In this document: one piece after another, positions 1-12,476 of the stretch
Numbering within the stretch: the first letter of the stretch is position 1
Layout of the letters: the number at the start of each line of letters is the position of its first letter
NCBI GenBank assembly: GCA_951799425.1
Contig: OX637407.1
Location: 1,247,501-1,311,500 of the forward strand
Direction: 5' to 3'
Origin: Ilex aquifolium
Lineage: Eukaryota; Streptophyta; Magnoliopsida; Aquifoliales; Aquifoliaceae
Length of the DNA stretch: 64,000 bases
Made by a program: the position numbers and the translations under genes
Notes under the pieces: generated by a model
The model's input: only the letters and a program-made list of their open reading frames with translations
Database searches by the model: none
Told to the model about the DNA's origin: nothing

Positions 1-516
1 CTCAAATAGTCGGCCTTAAGTATTTATAGGGAGAGAGAGAGAGACCGAAATTCGCGACTTTAAAATAAACAGTCTGGTTTCGGTAGTACCGGTACCATTC
101 AGTACCGGTACCATTCAGTACCGGTACCCAGTACCGGTACAAGAAACCTTCTGGAATCGGGGTACCGGTACTCAGTACCGGTACCATTCAGTACCGGTAC
201 CATTTACCCAGTTTTGCCTATTTCTTTTGTTTTCCATTTCCAATCCATTCCAAAACTAACCACATCCATCACAAACCTCTCCAACACATATTTATACACC
301 AAACCTATCTAATACAAGTTATAGGACCTAACATTTTATATTTTCACTCACTAAAACTAAATTTCAACTATGATTTTCATTAACATTTTAAATCTTTACT
401 TTTCAAATTTACAAAGTTCAAACACACTTCAATACCCCTATCCACATCTTTACAACCATTATTTGCTATATCTATATATCTATATGCATATATAAAAGAA
501 AATGCGGGGTGTTACA
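1..516 (-). mobile_element. S-family LTR, 5' part, cut by window start
   Basis: On the minus strand this begins TGTAACACCCCG at 516 and matches the start of the solo LTR at 15446-17862 for about 90 bases. The two then drift apart and match again around the TATA box (21-28) and the following CTTAAGGCCGACTATTTG word. The rest lies left of the window. It interrupts the protease gene of T1 just after the codons for Phe-Asp-Val-Ile. ATGAC at 517-521 is the expected right target duplication; its partner is outside the window. Confidence 0.85.
82..205. repeat. GTACCGGTAC palindrome cluster in S LTR
   Basis: Seven copies of the perfect palindrome GTACCGGTAC are spaced roughly 14 to 30 bases apart, several separated by CATTCA. 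In LTR sense (minus) the cluster ends about 50 bases upstream of the TATA box, so it occupies a promoter or enhancer position. The flank on the plus strand reads CCCAGTTTTGCC, close to the flank of clusters in other LTR families in this window. Confidence 0.85.
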
Positions 517-1983
517 ATGACATCAAACTTCGACATGTCCATGAACCTAAGGTCCATAGTGAGTAGAATCCCTGAGAACTCTAACTCACAACCCTGACAT
601 ATCTGATCAGTACTCATCCTAGCTCCTAGGGGAGAACTCACATGCAATGGCTCTTTCAAGGTCTTAACCTCTAAGTCCAAATCTCTCACACATGAGGCAG
701 AAATAAATGAATGAGATGCACTAGAGTCAAATAATACCCTTGCCCATAAGCGAGAGAGTAGAAATGTACCCTGAATATCCGACTGATCCACTGGCTCAGT
801 CTGAGGTGTGATGGTGTAGACTCGCTCCTAGGTGCCCAAAGTCTTGGCCTATGAGCCCTGTCCTCGGCCTCGGCCTATGCCTTAGCCCATCTGCCTTGAT
901 TATGGAGTTCCCGCACGTGAAGTGGTAGGGGCCTGTACAACACCCTGAAAACTGATACTAGCTTCCCTGGCCCATGGTGGGGTGGGAAGGAATCAAATAT
1001 GTCTGTGTATGCCCCACCGATGATTGGGACTGAGATGCCATATAGCTCTAGGATCCCTGCCTTTGAGGTCAATCCTGCTTCATGTGACCCAACTAGTGGC
1101 ATATGAAACAAGTCATCTGGCCTGCTTGGGAGGGAGCCCTGAAGTGTCTCCTTCCTTGGGAGGATTGACCTTGGCCTTGACCTTGATAGTCGCGACCCTG
1201 TCCTGGAAACCTTTTTGGGGTAGAAGTCATTTGCTTCTTCCCTGAACTAGAAGAAGAGGATTAGCCCTCCTTCTTCTAGTCCTTAGCACCCGCTTCCTAG
1301 ATGCTCCTTGCATCATCGACCTCCCTCTCAATGGCCATAGTCGTCTCGACCATCGAGTCTAAATCTTATAGGTGGTCACCCACAATCTTCCCCTAGATGG
1401 ACAACTTCAACCCATCTTCAATACTCGTTACTTTGGTCATGTCTGTGGCCACGTAATCATCGGAAAAATTGGCTAACTCAGTGAACTTAGCCACGTATTG
1501 CATCACTGTCATAGTCCCTTGCTTCAAATCCAAGAATTCTCGGGCTTTCGCATGTCAAACAGCTGATGGGAAGTACTTGCCCATGAAGAGCTCTCGGAAT
1601 TCTCCCCATGTCATTGCCTCTAAGTCCTTTGAGGCCTTTGCCCAATCCCACCACAAATGGGCTTCTCCTTCTAGTTTGAATGCAGCTAGCCTTATCTTAG
1701 TGGCATCGGAGGTGATCTACATAGCCTCTAGGATCTTCTCAAATTGCTGGAACCAATGGTCGGCCACCATCGGATTCGCCCCTCCCATAAAAGTCGGAGG
1801 CTTGTGTGCTTTAAAATTTTGGAGATTACTTGAGCCTCCTTGGTCCACATTGGTGCTAGCCTGTGCAAAGGTAGCCACCATCTTGCCAATAGCCTCCATA
1901 AAGGCTTGCTGATCAAAGGCCGGTGGTGGTTGGTTATTGTTCTGCCCACCTCCTCGGTCGCATCTTCTTCCTCTATTTTCCAT
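517..1983 (-). pseudogene. Decayed gag-protease of Tekay-like element T1
   Basis: Gag packages retrotransposon RNA and the retropepsin cleaves the polyprotein. An ATG at 1983 opens a Gag beginning MENRGRR, with a short Arg/Gly-rich start, then FDQQAFMEAIG and PTFMGGANPMVADHWF, closely matching Gag of T2. It stops at a TAG near 1717. Further upstream of 1700 on this strand the Gag core can still be followed (LWWDWAKASK, GKYFP, AREFLDLKQG) through several TAG and TGA stops. The zinc knuckle near 1065-1115 has lost its last Cys to a TGA. The protease part (791 to 517) keeps LFDS.ASHSF but the active-site Gly has become Ser (DSSAS). It is cut off by the S LTR at 516. No function remains. Confidence 0.85.
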
Positions 1984-2338
1984 CTACACACAGGTCAAAT
2001 AGCAATAGAGCACTAACTTAGTATCCCAAGATAGGGATCAAGTTCAAACTTTGAGATTTTTCTCCTTGTCTCACTAGTAGAGCATGTGCCACCCACTAGT
2101 AGACATCTACACCCTGAACTATCCAATTCATTCTTTTTTTCGACCCCCAAGGCTATGTTCTCTAACCCTAGTGTCTCTTCTCCATATACATTTAATCATG
2201 CATATTGTTCACATAACATATAACGCATAACATATAGCATTTAAAGCACATAACATGTAATGCACAGCGGATGCAATGGCCTAGACCCATGCCCCGCAAG
2301 CCCTAGGTAAATCGAGAACCCAGGATTTGATACCAAGC
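1984..2338 (-). other. 5' leader of T1 with initiator tRNA-Met primer site
   Basis: On the minus strand the LTR end at 2339 is followed after three bases by TGGTATCAAATCC (2335 down to 2323). This is a slightly mutated copy of the TGGTATCAGAGCC primer site seen intact in T2, which pairs with the 3' end of initiator tRNA-Met. About 340 bases of untranslated leader, with no recognisable gene, lead to the gag ATG at 1983. Confidence 0.8.
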
Positions 2339-3094
2339 TGTGATGCCCCTAAAAATTGGGGGTCCTTTGTCAATCCGTTGATCACCCATCAACCAACAGA
2401 AGTACCCGTGATCATCGCACAACCTGATGTCACGTCAATAACATCCCCTTAACCGGGATCTTAACCCACAAGTGTGGCCTTTACAATCAAATCATAGTTA
2501 TTAATATCCCATATAACCTCCTTGAGCACAAGGAATCGATGCCCAAGAGCTTAGTAAAACATTTCAAAATTTTGAATTTTAGAGAAAACCTACCGGTAGA
2601 AGTAGTCCCTGTTATACCTGTAGAAATGACCTACTGGAATTCTTCTACCGGTAGGAACATTGACGTTCTACTAGTAGGAGAACCCTACTAGAAAAGTCCT
2701 ACCGGCTAAACCTACCGGTAGAAGCTGCCTACTGGACCACATCTACCAGTAGAAGAACCAAAAGTTCTACTGGTAGGTGTGCCCAGATTTGCCCGTTTTC
2801 GAATTCAATCCATTCCAACCATGTGCAACACCAACCCAAAATCCCAACATGCAGTTTTACATAAAAAAATGGTTCATACAAGTTCCATTATAATCATTTT
2901 CATAGAATAAAATGCCAAAACTAAATAACATAGAAGTTTTCACAAAACATATTTTGAAAGCCACATCTCGGCTTTTCTTCAACCATGAGGGCCCGGTTGA
3001 GAGCCGTCCATCGGCGCATATCCCGCACCTAAAATGTTATCCCAATAAAGGGTGAGCCACGCTCAATAGGGTATCTCCTAAAGAGGCTACTCCC
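2339..3094 (-). mobile_element. T1 5' LTR, 3' portion, split by A1
   Basis: The plus strand starts TGTGATGCCCCT, the reverse of a Tekay-type LTR end, and runs 756 bases until A1 interrupts it. Near 2998-3070 it carries the block GGGTGAGCC plus GCACCTAAAATGTT shared with the LTRs of T2, T3 and T4. The remaining start of this LTR should lie right of the window. CTCCC (3090-3094) is the predicted left target duplication of A1. Confidence 0.85.
2591..2779. repeat. CTACCGGTAG palindrome cluster in T1 LTR
   Basis: There are about eight copies of CTACCGGTAG or decayed forms such as CTACTGGTAG, CTACCAGTAG and CTACTAGTAG, spread over 190 bases. The decayed forms are C-to-T or G-to-A changes inside CCGG. 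The right flank is GCCCAGATTTGCCC, nearly the same as beside the A1 cluster. Confidence 0.85.
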
Positions 3095-4898
3095 TGATTA
3101 GCACAAAAACATGACAAATTTTGGATGCTAATATGCTGTTTTATACTTGCTTGTGTCATGAAATTGGGGAAAAATGTGTTTAATCTTCGTTTTGATGGAG
3201 TTTTGTGTGAATGCAGGCAAAATGATGTAAATGAGATGAGTTAAACCCCCATTGAAGTGTTTGAAGTCAATGAAGAGGAAGGGGTAGCTTAAATGAAGGT
3301 TTGGAGGGAGAAGAAACCAAGAAAATTCAAATTGGTTGAAAACCTTCCGGAAGGTTTGGGTAAAAACCTTCCGGAAGGTTTTGCCTTGGATTTCTTTTTC
3401 ACTACCAAAACCTTCCGGAAAATTTTGTCTACTGGATTAAACCTTCCGGAAGGTTTTGCCTACTCGAGTGAAACCTTCCGGAATGTTTTTTCTACTAGAA
3501 TGAACCTTCCGGAAGGTTTTGCCTGTTGACTTCTTCATTTAACTGTTTCTGCACAAACCTTCCGGAAGGTTTCTGTCGACCTTCCGGAAGGTTTTGCCCA
3601 GATTTCGCAGACAGCCTGCAACTCAAGTTCTACCATTTGGGGGTCCCACTTACACTTCTCCAACAAGTCCCCTGACATCTCTTACACATCCACAGGCCTC
3701 CCCTCACCTCTAATTTGACTTGGAAGGCCACTGCAATAATGGGGAGGAGAGAGAAGAGGCATGGCAAGAGAGAAAGGCTAGGCTTGTCCTAGCCTGCATC
3801 ATCCCATCCCTTTCAGCCCCCTATGATTGAAATCACATCACTCAGGCTTGGGGGACACTCCATGGACATTTTTGAAAGCTAAGGACTCCATGATGCAAAT
3901 ACATTGTAATATAGAGAGAGAGTCTAAGGAAGAAGATGAATAGTACGAGAGAGAGAAGTTAATATTTTTGCATTTTCCTTCCATACATTGTCTTGTAATC
4001 CCTTGTAAGAATCTTCTAAGTTTTGTTTAAAGTCTTTAATGCCATTTATTGCAATTTTCTTTCAAGTTTATTCTTTCATCCAAGCTTTCACCATTAATGC
4101 ATTCAAGTTCTTCATTTCTTAGTTTTAAAATGGGTATTAAATGCATTCTCTCTTAGTTTCTGTTTTCTTGCATTAACTTAGCTAGAATCTTCATTTCTTT
4201 AGAATATTTTCTCATTACATTGTTACCTTTACTTTGAGCATGAGTAGCTAAGCCTTTACGTTGGCTAATCCAAGGGAGACCTCCTCTTGGGTATGTCATT
4301 TCAAATCATCTTCTTTCCTCCTCTCGGTGTACGATGGTTCGATTTGACTGGGTTGGGTGTGGACATGGATGTGAGTCTTTGATATCCCGTAGACTTGTCA
4401 TTAGTTATGTTTGGATCCTCACTTCCATCTCATCCCTAGCTTCCCATGAATCAATCGAACATCTACGCACCATTGGAGGAAGGGTCGAGTCAACTTGGCA
4501 TTCCCATTGGAGTGAACCCTTCGGATTAGACAACACTTGTTTCCCATTTCAATTTCATCACAACACAATTCACAAACCAAACTTCAACAACAAATGATTT
4601 TTACACTTTACCCCTTTTTTACCAAAATCACCTTCAACACGATTCACCTCCTTCCTTGAGGAGACGACCTTGGAATACAATTCCAAGTAAAAAATGACAC
4701 ACAAAAGTCTTCTTACGCTTGGGAAGCATTTTTGTTCACCACACACATTTTTTACTTCATTCATCCACCATTTCGTTGCCCTTTCTTTTGACATCATTCC
4801 AAGGGAGCGTGACACTCCCCTTCCCATACACACCATATACATATTGTTTGGGTTGGTGTTGAGAGATTGAGAATACATACAACATATTCTTGCAAGCA
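3095..4898 (+). repeat. A1 5' LTR
   Basis: Starts TGATTAGCAC and ends CTTGCAAGCA, 1804 bases. The start is repeated at 19009, directly after the 3' polypurine tract. The end lies four bases before the primer site. An inverted full-length relative at 9494-11220 confirms both ends. It contains the AACCTTCCGGAAGGTT cluster. A short GA run near 3915 is longer in the 3' LTR. The TATA box is not clear; TAATATAGA near 3907 is a weak candidate. Confidence 0.93.
3341..3596. repeat. AACCTTCCGGAAGGTT palindrome cluster in A1 LTR
   Basis: Eight copies of the 16-base palindrome AACCTTCCGGAAGGTT, or one-base variants, lie in 256 bases with spacers of about 5 to 35 bases. Several spacers contain CTACTGGA or a close relative. 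The right flank is TTTTGCCCAGATTTCGC. The same cluster recurs, more decayed, in the solo LTR (10799-10975) and the 3' LTR (19252-19485). Copies there read CCGA, CCAA, CCAG or CTGA in place of CCGG, which points to loss through methylated cytosine. Confidence 0.92.
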
Positions 4899-4902
4899 TT
4901 TT

Positions 4903-4920
4903 TGGCGTTGTTGCCGGGGA
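4903..4920 (+). other. A1 primer binding site (tRNA-Asp)
   Basis: TGGCGTTGTTGCCGGGGA lies four bases after the LTR end and is complementary, with two mismatches, to the 3' end of plant tRNA-Asp. This is the primer used by Athila elements. It sets the 5' LTR boundary. Confidence 0.88.
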
Positions 4921-5056
4921 AGGCAAAGTGTTGAATCAAGTAGGTGATTTTCGGACAACGGAGGTAAGCCCCGTGATATTCATCATGGGCTGAGGTACGT
5001 TGATCCTTGTATATACTTTTTTTGTTTACATTTTTATTTGTAGATAGTTTTGTTAT

Positions 5057-7020
5057 ATGTGGGGACGGGATGAACAAAACCGACTAGTTAGACAACCCTT
5101 GGGCCCCAATATGAACATTGACCAAGACCTACCCGAGGATGCGGGTGATAATTTTGAGAATGTAGGTGCTAATCCAAAAATGCAACGGGGTGGGGGAAGA
5201 CAAGAACCTAGAATGCCCAATCCACGAATGTAATTCTCCCCTCCCGTGAATGAAGGGAACAACATCCACATTGAGCCTCCGACAAGGTCAACGAGGGATT
5301 TCCTTCAACCCACACGGAGCACCACACCCTCATGCATCCTCCTTCCGGTCCAAGCTCACCTTTTGCTAGTTAAACCGGGGATGTTGCAACTACTCCCCAC
5401 GTTCCACGGAATTGAGAAGGAGAACCCCTATTTGCACATAAAGGATTTCGAGGAAATAGTTGCAACCTTCCTCACCAATCATGGTATGGAAGACATAGCT
5501 AGGATGAAATTGTTCCCCTTTTCCCTAAGAGATAAGGCAAAAACATGCTTAATTACTTGAGACCTCGATCCATAACATCTTGGAACCAAATGTTCTCCGA
5601 GTTATTAAACAAATTTTTTCCGGTGCATAAAACCACCGCTCTAAAAAAACAAATTCAAAACTTTTCGGAGAAGTCCAATGAGCAATTCTACCAATGTTGG
5701 GATCGGTACAGGGAATTACTAGAATCCATTCCACACCATGGCTTTGAACCATGGCAATTGGTGAGTTACTTCTATGAAGGAATCACACCGGGCCATCGAC
5801 AGTTCATCGACATGATGTGTAATTGGGATTTCTTGAACAAAGACCCCGATGAGGCCTTAGATTACTTTGATACATTGGCACATAATGCATAATCATGGAA
5901 CATTACAGATCTCACTGATGTACGAAGGTCTTCTCCTCAAGGGAGTACTCAAACTCATGGGGGAGGGATTTATGACTTGAGAGACCGGGAAGACTAGCTT
6001 TCCAAAATTGCCAAGTTGTCTAGGAAGTTTGAGAGTCTTGAAGTCAATAGGAGGCACGAGGTGTCTAATGTTTCAAAGATCGATGATTTTTTGCTCGATT
6101 TGTGAGAGTGTGGAGCATTCCATATCGGAGTGCCCCAACATTCCGGTACTTAAGGGAGTGTATCACGAGCAAGTCAATGCCTTTAACCAAATGAGGCAAT
6201 CATTTTCTCCACATTCAAACACTTACAATCTGGGTTGGAGCAATCACCCGAACTTTAGTTGGAGAAATGAGAATCCCACTCCTCATGGTTCAAATGCATA
6301 CACACCTCCCGTGCCCCCTAGGCAAAATCAATTTCAATCCCAAGGTCAAGCGTCTAGCTCCCAAACCCCCCCCCCCCGGACTAATCCGCAAGGGTATTCA
6401 TCGAACCCATCACCATAGAATTTTTCACCAAGTCCACCTCCACAAAGCTTTTCCCAAGGACCATCCAATCCTCCCACCTATCAACCTCCCCACAAGAGTT
6501 TGGAGGATATGGTTCATGCTTTCATTCAAAGTCAGACTACCATCAATCAAAACCAAACTAATTTTATTCAAAATCAGAACACCATCAGCAATCAAAATGC
6601 CGCAGCTTTTAATGACATTCGATCCCAACTCACAAAGCTGACAAGCTTTATGGGGGCATCGTAACAAGAGAAGGGGAAATTCCCTGCTCAAACCCAAGAG
6701 AACCCTAGAGGTCAACATGTCGTTGAGTCATCGGAGCCCTTAAGAGAGAGTTGTGAGCAACTCAAGGCGGTTACCACCCTTCGTAGTGGCAAACAAATTG
6801 ATAAAACCATTGTGCCAAAGGTCCCACCCAAGGCCACATTGCCAAAAGAAAAAGAAGCCATGGGTGATACCGAGGGGATTGAGGTGAATGATGAGGTGGG
6901 TGAGAAAAAAAAATGGTTGATGAAAGTGTTCTTGTTTCCCCTATGCCTGTTCCCTTTCCTAATCGTTTGAAGCCACCTGTCGAGGTGGTCAATTATTCTG
7001 ATATAATTGAGATGTTCAAG
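5057..7020 (+). pseudogene. A1 gag, frameshifted
   Basis: Gag is the RNA-binding shell protein. An ATG at 5057 starts the frame; a TAA interrupts it just before 5246. The core follows (TFHGIEKENPYLHIKDFEE, then FPFSLRDKAK), with a shift near 5550 into the frame of FFPVHKTTALKKQI, FYQCWDRYRELL and PHHGFEPWQLVSYFYEG, all typical of plant Athila Gag. A second shift before 6090 restores the first frame and gives the zinc knuckle CSICESVEHSISEC (CX2CX4HX4C). A Gln/Asn/Pro-rich tail and the family word LKAVTTLRSGKQIDKTI (near 6760) lead to the protease. At least two frameshifts and several stops make it non-functional. Confidence 0.88.
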
Positions 7021-7023
7021 TAG

Positions 7024-9493
7024 GTGAAAATCAACATTCCACTCCTCGACGCAATAAAGCAAATTCTATCTTGTGCAAAGATCTTGAAAGACTTATGTAC
7101 GGTGAAGAGGAGGCTTAATGTCCACGAGAAATCATTCCTCACCGAGCAAGTGAGCTCAATTTTGAGAACAAACACCCCTCTAAATTTTAAAGACCCCGGC
7201 TACCCAACCATTGCCATAACAATCGAGAACTGCCGGGTGGAGCAAGCACTCCTTGATTTGGGGGCTAGTGTGAACCTCTTTCCGTACTCGGTGTACCAAC
7301 AACTTCAGCTCGAGGAATTAAAGCCTACACCAATCACGCTTCAACTGGCAGACCGTAGTGTCCGAACATCGAGGGGAGTAATTGAGGATGTTTTAGTGCA
7401 AGTCGATAAATTTTTCTTTCCTGTTGATTTTATTGTGCTTGACACTCACCCGGTTGCAAATCTTAGCTCCCAAATCCCTGTAATACTTGGTAGACCTTTT
7501 CTTGCCACATCTAATGCTGTGATTAATTGCAGGAACAGTCTCATGAAGCTTGCATTTGGGAACATGACTATGGATCTCAACGTGTTCAACTTATCCAAGC
7601 AACCGGGGGATGATGAGGAGGTACATGAAGTCAATAGGGTTGACACCTTAGAGGAAGAACACTTGGAACTTTTGGGCATGCTAAAGTTAAAAGAAGAGGA
7701 GAATGTTGATCTAGAGGAAGTTGATGAGTAAGAGGAATTAGAGAGTTTGAAAGGGGTAGAGAAATGGACCCCTACATTTGAGAAGCTTCCACATCAAGAA
7801 AATAAGATCTTTCCATCGAATGTGCAAAAGCCCAATTTGGAGTTGAAACCACTACCATCCCATCTGAAGTATGCATATCTTGGGGAGGACAAAACATTTC
7901 TGGTGGTGAGTAGCTCAACTTTAGATGCAAAGCAGTAGGAAGATCTCTTGGAAGTGTTGAGAAGGCATAAAAGGGTGATTGGTTGGACAATTGCCGACAT
8001 CAAGGGGATAAGCCCCCTCATTTGCACACATTGTATTTATCTTGAAGAGGATTCCAAACTATCTCGACAACCACAAAGAAGGTTGAACCCAATTATGAAG
8101 GAGGTGGTGAGGGACGAGGTGTTGAAACTACTTGACGTGGGCATCATTTTTTCGATTGCTGATAGTAAGTGGGTTAGCCCCACGCAAGTAGTATCCAAGA
8201 ATTCGGGAGTCACGGTTGTTGAGAATGAATAGAATGAGCTTATTCCAATGACGGTGATCACATGTTGGAGAGTTTGTATTGATTACCGAAAGCTCAACAT
8301 GTGCATAAAAAAAGATCACTTCCCAATGCCATTCCTCGACCAAGTGTTGGAACGAGTAGCGGGGCATCGATTCTATTGCTTCTTAGATGGATACTCCGGC
8401 TATAATCAAATCAAGATTGCATTGAAAGACCAGCAGAAGACCATCTTCACTTGTCCCTACGGTACTTTTGCCTACCGTCGCATGCCTTTTGGGCTATGTA
8501 ATGCCCCTGGAACTTTTCAACGTTGCATGATGGGAATCTTTAGTGACATGGTGGAAAAGATAGTGGAGGTGTTTATGGATGACTTTTCAGTGTTCGGGGA
8601 TTAATTTGAAGGATGTCTGGGAAATTTAGAGAAATTTCTTGAGAGATGCGAAGAGAAGAGCTTAGTCTTGAATTGGGAGAAGTGTCACTTCATGGTGACA
8701 CAAGAAATTTTTCTTGGGCACATCGTATCAGCGAAACAGATCGAAGTTGACAAATCAAAGGTGGAGGCCATCTCCAACCTCCCTACGCCGAGAGTCGTCA
8801 AGGATATTAGGTCGTTTCTGGGCCATGCTGGTTTCTATCGTCAATTCATTAAAGATTTTAGTGCATTGGCCCGACCTTTAACCAATTTATTGTCTGAGGA
8901 TGTCCCATTCGAGTGGTCGGATAATTGTGAGGCATCTTTTACAAAACTCAAAAGCATGCTTACTATACCTCCAATTATGCTACCACCCATGTGGGATTTA
9001 CCTTTTCAGCTTATGTGCGACGCGAGTGATTACGCGGTCGGCGCAGTACTCGGTCAAAGGGAGGAGAATAGACCTTATGTAATATACTACGCTAGCAAAA
9101 CTCTTAATAAAGCTCAAATGAATTATACCACCACTGAAAAGGAGTTGCTAGTTGTAGTATTTGCATTAGATAAATTCCGTTATTACATCATTGGTTCACC
9201 GATACTAGTCTATACTGATCACACTACTTTGAAGTATTTTTTGTCTAAGCAGGATGCCAAACCGAGACTCATCATGTGGATCCTCCTACTCCAAGAGTTC
9301 AATTTGACAATCAAAGACAAGAAGGGAGTGGAGAATGTGGTGGCGGATTATTTATCTCGACTGGTGGTGCAAGAGGCCGATGAGCACATTCCCATCCCAG
9401 ATTTTTTTCCTGATGAGCAATTATTTTCAATTCATTATGTGTGTCCTTGGTATGCTGACATATGTAATTATCTTGTAACAGGACAAATACCAC
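7024..9493 (+). pseudogene. A1 pol, protease-RT-RNase H part
   Basis: All segments from 7024 to 9493 share one frame and are interrupted only by four stop codons, near 7729, 7936, 8230 and 8602. The order is retropepsin with ALLDLGASVNLFP (DLGAS replaces DTGAS), a linker, reverse transcriptase with WRVCIDYRKLN, FLDGYSGYNQI and the catalytic FMDDFSVFG near 8574, then RNase H with MCDASDYAVGAVLG, TTEKELLVVVFAL and YTDHTTLKYF. The frame is cut at 9493 by an inverted solo LTR and continues in the integrase at 11221. RT and RNase H catalytic residues are present, so loss of function comes from the stops and the insertion. It made double-stranded DNA from the element RNA. Confidence 0.92.
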
Positions 9494-11220
9494 TGCTTGA
9501 CTTATTTCCTTGTCGTTCCTAACCTCTTAACATCTTCCCTCGATGTATGTATGATGTATGTGTGAAAGGGGGGGAATGTCACTCTCCCTTGGAATGATGT
9601 CAAAAGAAAAGGCAAGGGAATGGTGGAAAATGAAATGTGTGAATGCACAAAAATGCTTCCCAAGCGCAAGAAGACTTTTGCGTGTTGTGTTTTACTTGGA
9701 GGTATTCCAATGTCGTCTCCTCGGGGAAGGATGTGAATCGTGTTGAAGGTGATTTTGGTAAAAACAAAGTGTAAAATTTTTTGTTGTTGAAGTTTGGTTT
9801 GTGAATTGTATTGTGATGAAACTGAAATGGGGAACAAGTGTTGGCTAATCCAAAAGGTTCACTCCAATGGAAATGTCAAGTGAACTCGAAACCTTCTTCT
9901 AATGGTGCATAGATGAACGATTGATTTGTGGTAAGCGAGGGACAAGATGGAAGTGAGGATCCAAGCATAAACCATGGCAAGTCTACAGAATATCAAAGAC
10001 TCACAACCATGTCCACACTCGACCCAATCAAACCGAACCATCGTACACCGAGGGGAGGAAAGAAGATGAGTTGAAATGGCATACCCAAGGGGAGGTCTCC
10101 CTTGGATTAGCCAACTTAAAGACTTAGCTACTCATACTTAAAGGAAAGACAATAATGTAATGGAAAGAAATTGTAGAGCAATGAAGATTTTAGCTAAGTT
10201 AATGCAAGAAAACTTAACTATGAAGAGAGAAATGCAATAACCATTTAAAGCTAAGAAAATGAAGAAAGCTTGAATAGCATTAATGGTCAAAGCTAGAATG
10301 AAAGACTAAACTTGAAAACAACTTGCAATAAATGACATTAAAGACTTTAAACAAAGCTTAGAAATGTCTTACAATGGATTACAAGGTAATGTATGGAAAG
10401 AAAATGGAAAAACATTAACTTCTCTCTCTAGCACTATTTATCTCCTTCCTTCCACTTTCTCTCTCTATAGTATAGTGTAAATTCCATCCTCTTTCATAAT
10501 GGTGCCAGAGCTTGCCAAAAAAAAAACGTCCATGGAGTGTCCCCAAGCCTGAGTGATGTCCTTCTAATCATAGGGGGCTGCAAGGGATGGGATGGTGCAG
10601 GCTAGGACAAGCCTCACCTTTCTCTCTTGCCATGCCTCTTCTCTCTCTTCCTCATTATTGCAATAGCCTTCCAAGTCCAATTAAAGGTGAGGGGAGGCTC
10701 CTAGAAGTTCAGGGGGTGTTAGGGGACCTGTTGGAGAAGTGTAAGTGGGGCCTCTAAATGGCAGAGCTTGAGTTGTAGGCTGTTTGGGCAATCTGGGCAA
10801 AACCTTCCGGAAGGTCGACAAAAATCTTTCGGAAGTTTTGTGCAGGAACAGTTAAATGAAGAAGTCAACAGGCAAAACCTTCCGGAAGGTTCATTCCAGT
10901 AGACAAAACCTTCCGAAAAGTTTCACTCCAGTAGGCAAAACCTTCTGAAAGGTTTTGAAAACCTTCCGGAAGGATTTCAACCAATTTGAATTTTCTTGGT
11001 TTCTTCTCCCTCCAAACCTTCCTCTAAGCTACCCCTTCCTCTTCATTGGCCTCAAACACTTCAATGGGGGTTTAACTCATCGTATTTACATCATTTTACC
11101 TGCATTCACACAAAACTCCATCAAAACGAAAGTTAAGCACATTTCTTCCCAATTTCATGACAAAAGCAAGTATAAAAAGCATGATAGCACACAATAAATG
11201 TCATGTTTTTGTGCTAATCA
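9494..11220 (-). mobile_element. Inverted solo LTR of the A1 family
   Basis: On the minus strand it runs TGATTAGCAC (11220) to CAAGCA (9494), 1727 bases, matching the A1 LTR from end to end. The 5-bp duplication ACCAC flanks it (9489-9493 and 11221-11225). No internal region is present, so it is a solo LTR, produced by recombination between the two LTRs of a later insertion. It splits the pol frame between RNase H and integrase. Removing it with one duplication restores an uninterrupted reading frame across the junction. Confidence 0.95.
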
Positions 11221-12476
11221 ACCACCGCAGTGGAGCCCAGAGGATCGAAGGAGATTCGTGACGGATGTGAAGTACTTTTACTTCAACAATCCGTACCTAT
11301 TCAAGTACTACCCTGACCAAGTCATGCAGAGATGCGTACCAGAGAATGAACAACGAGATGTCCTTGCATTCTGTCATTCAGAGGCATGCGATGGCCACTT
11401 CTTTGCGAAGAAAACTTCGACAAAAATCCTACAGTTAGGTTTTTACTGGTCCTCTCTAGTAAAGGACTGTATTTCATTTTGTAAAGAGTGTGATAGAAGC
11501 CAACATTTGGGTAGTGTGACCCGAAGGAACATGATGCCCCTCTCCCCTGTACTTATTATAGAAATATTTAATTGTTGGGGCATTGACTTCATGGGTCCCT
11601 TTCCTATGTCGTTTGACTATCTATACATTCTACTGGCAGTGGACTACGTGTCCAAATGGGTGGAGGCTATTCCAACCAAGACCAATGACCACTGGGTCGT
11701 GGTCAAATTCTTGAAAGAGAATATTTTTTCGAGGTTTGGAATGCCTTGTGCTTTGATAAGTGATCACATTTCCGCAATAGACCATTTGCTTCGTTGATGC
11801 ACAAATATGGTGTCACACATAAGGTATCCACCGCATACCACCCACAAACCAATAGCCAAGCCGAGTTGACCAATAGGGAGATTAAGAATATCTAGAGAAG
11901 ACGGTTAACCCAAATAGGAAAGATTGGTCATTCAGACTGATTGATGCCCTATGGGCTTACCGCACCGCCTACAAAACTGTCTTAATCATGTCTCCCTATC
12001 GGCTCGTCTATGGAAAGGTTTGCCATCTGCCAGTGGAGATGGAACACAAGGCCTATTGGGCCATAAAGACTTTAAATTTCAACTTGAGAATGGCCGGAGA
12101 ACATAGGAGGCTAGAATTGAATGAATTGGAAGAGATTCAAAGAGATGCGTATGAGAGCTCCAAAATTTCAAAAGAGCGGGCTAAGATCTTTCATGACAAA
12201 TCCATTGTGAGGAAGTCATTCAAGCCCGTCCATAAAGTGCTCTTATACAACTCTCGTCTCTCGATTTTTCAGGGCAAACTCCGATCCCGTTGGGACGGCC
12301 CTTATCTTGTTAAGGTGACCTATCCCAATGGAGTTGTTGAAGTCACAAACCCCGAGAATGGCCAGACATTCAAGGTCAATGACCAAATACTTACGCCATT
12401 TTTCGAGGGTTTTGAAGGACAAGGAGTGGAGGAGGATTTGACGAATCCGGTTTACCCGGACTCGGTTGAGGATTGA
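11221..12476 (+). pseudogene. A1 pol, integrase part
   Basis: Integrase joins the DNA copy to the genome. The fragment begins mid-protein with PQWSPEDRRRFVTDVKYF. It has the zinc-binding HSEACDGHF...CKEC segment, the first catalytic Asp in [20 protein letters not shown], and the second Asp in ALISD near 11757. There the frame shifts. The third-residue region ([10 protein letters not shown]) follows in another frame near 11870. The C-terminal part reopens at 11988 ([17 protein letters not shown]) and ends at 12476 after [13 protein letters not shown] and [10 protein letters not shown]. At least two frameshifts inactivate it. Confidence 0.9.

Noticed and set aside
1469..1912. 147-residue plus-strand ORF
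   Set aside because: Antisense shadow of decayed T1 gag.
3293..3529. Repeat-peptide ORF reading NLPEGFA units
   Set aside because: It is the palindrome cluster of the A1 LTR read as codons. It lies before the primer site and is not conserved as protein in the decayed copies.
3341..3596. CRISPR-like array of palindromic repeats with spacers
   Set aside because: Repeats are 16 bases with uneven spacers of 5-35 bases, the context is a plant LTR, and there are no cas genes. Similar clusters recur in other LTRs.
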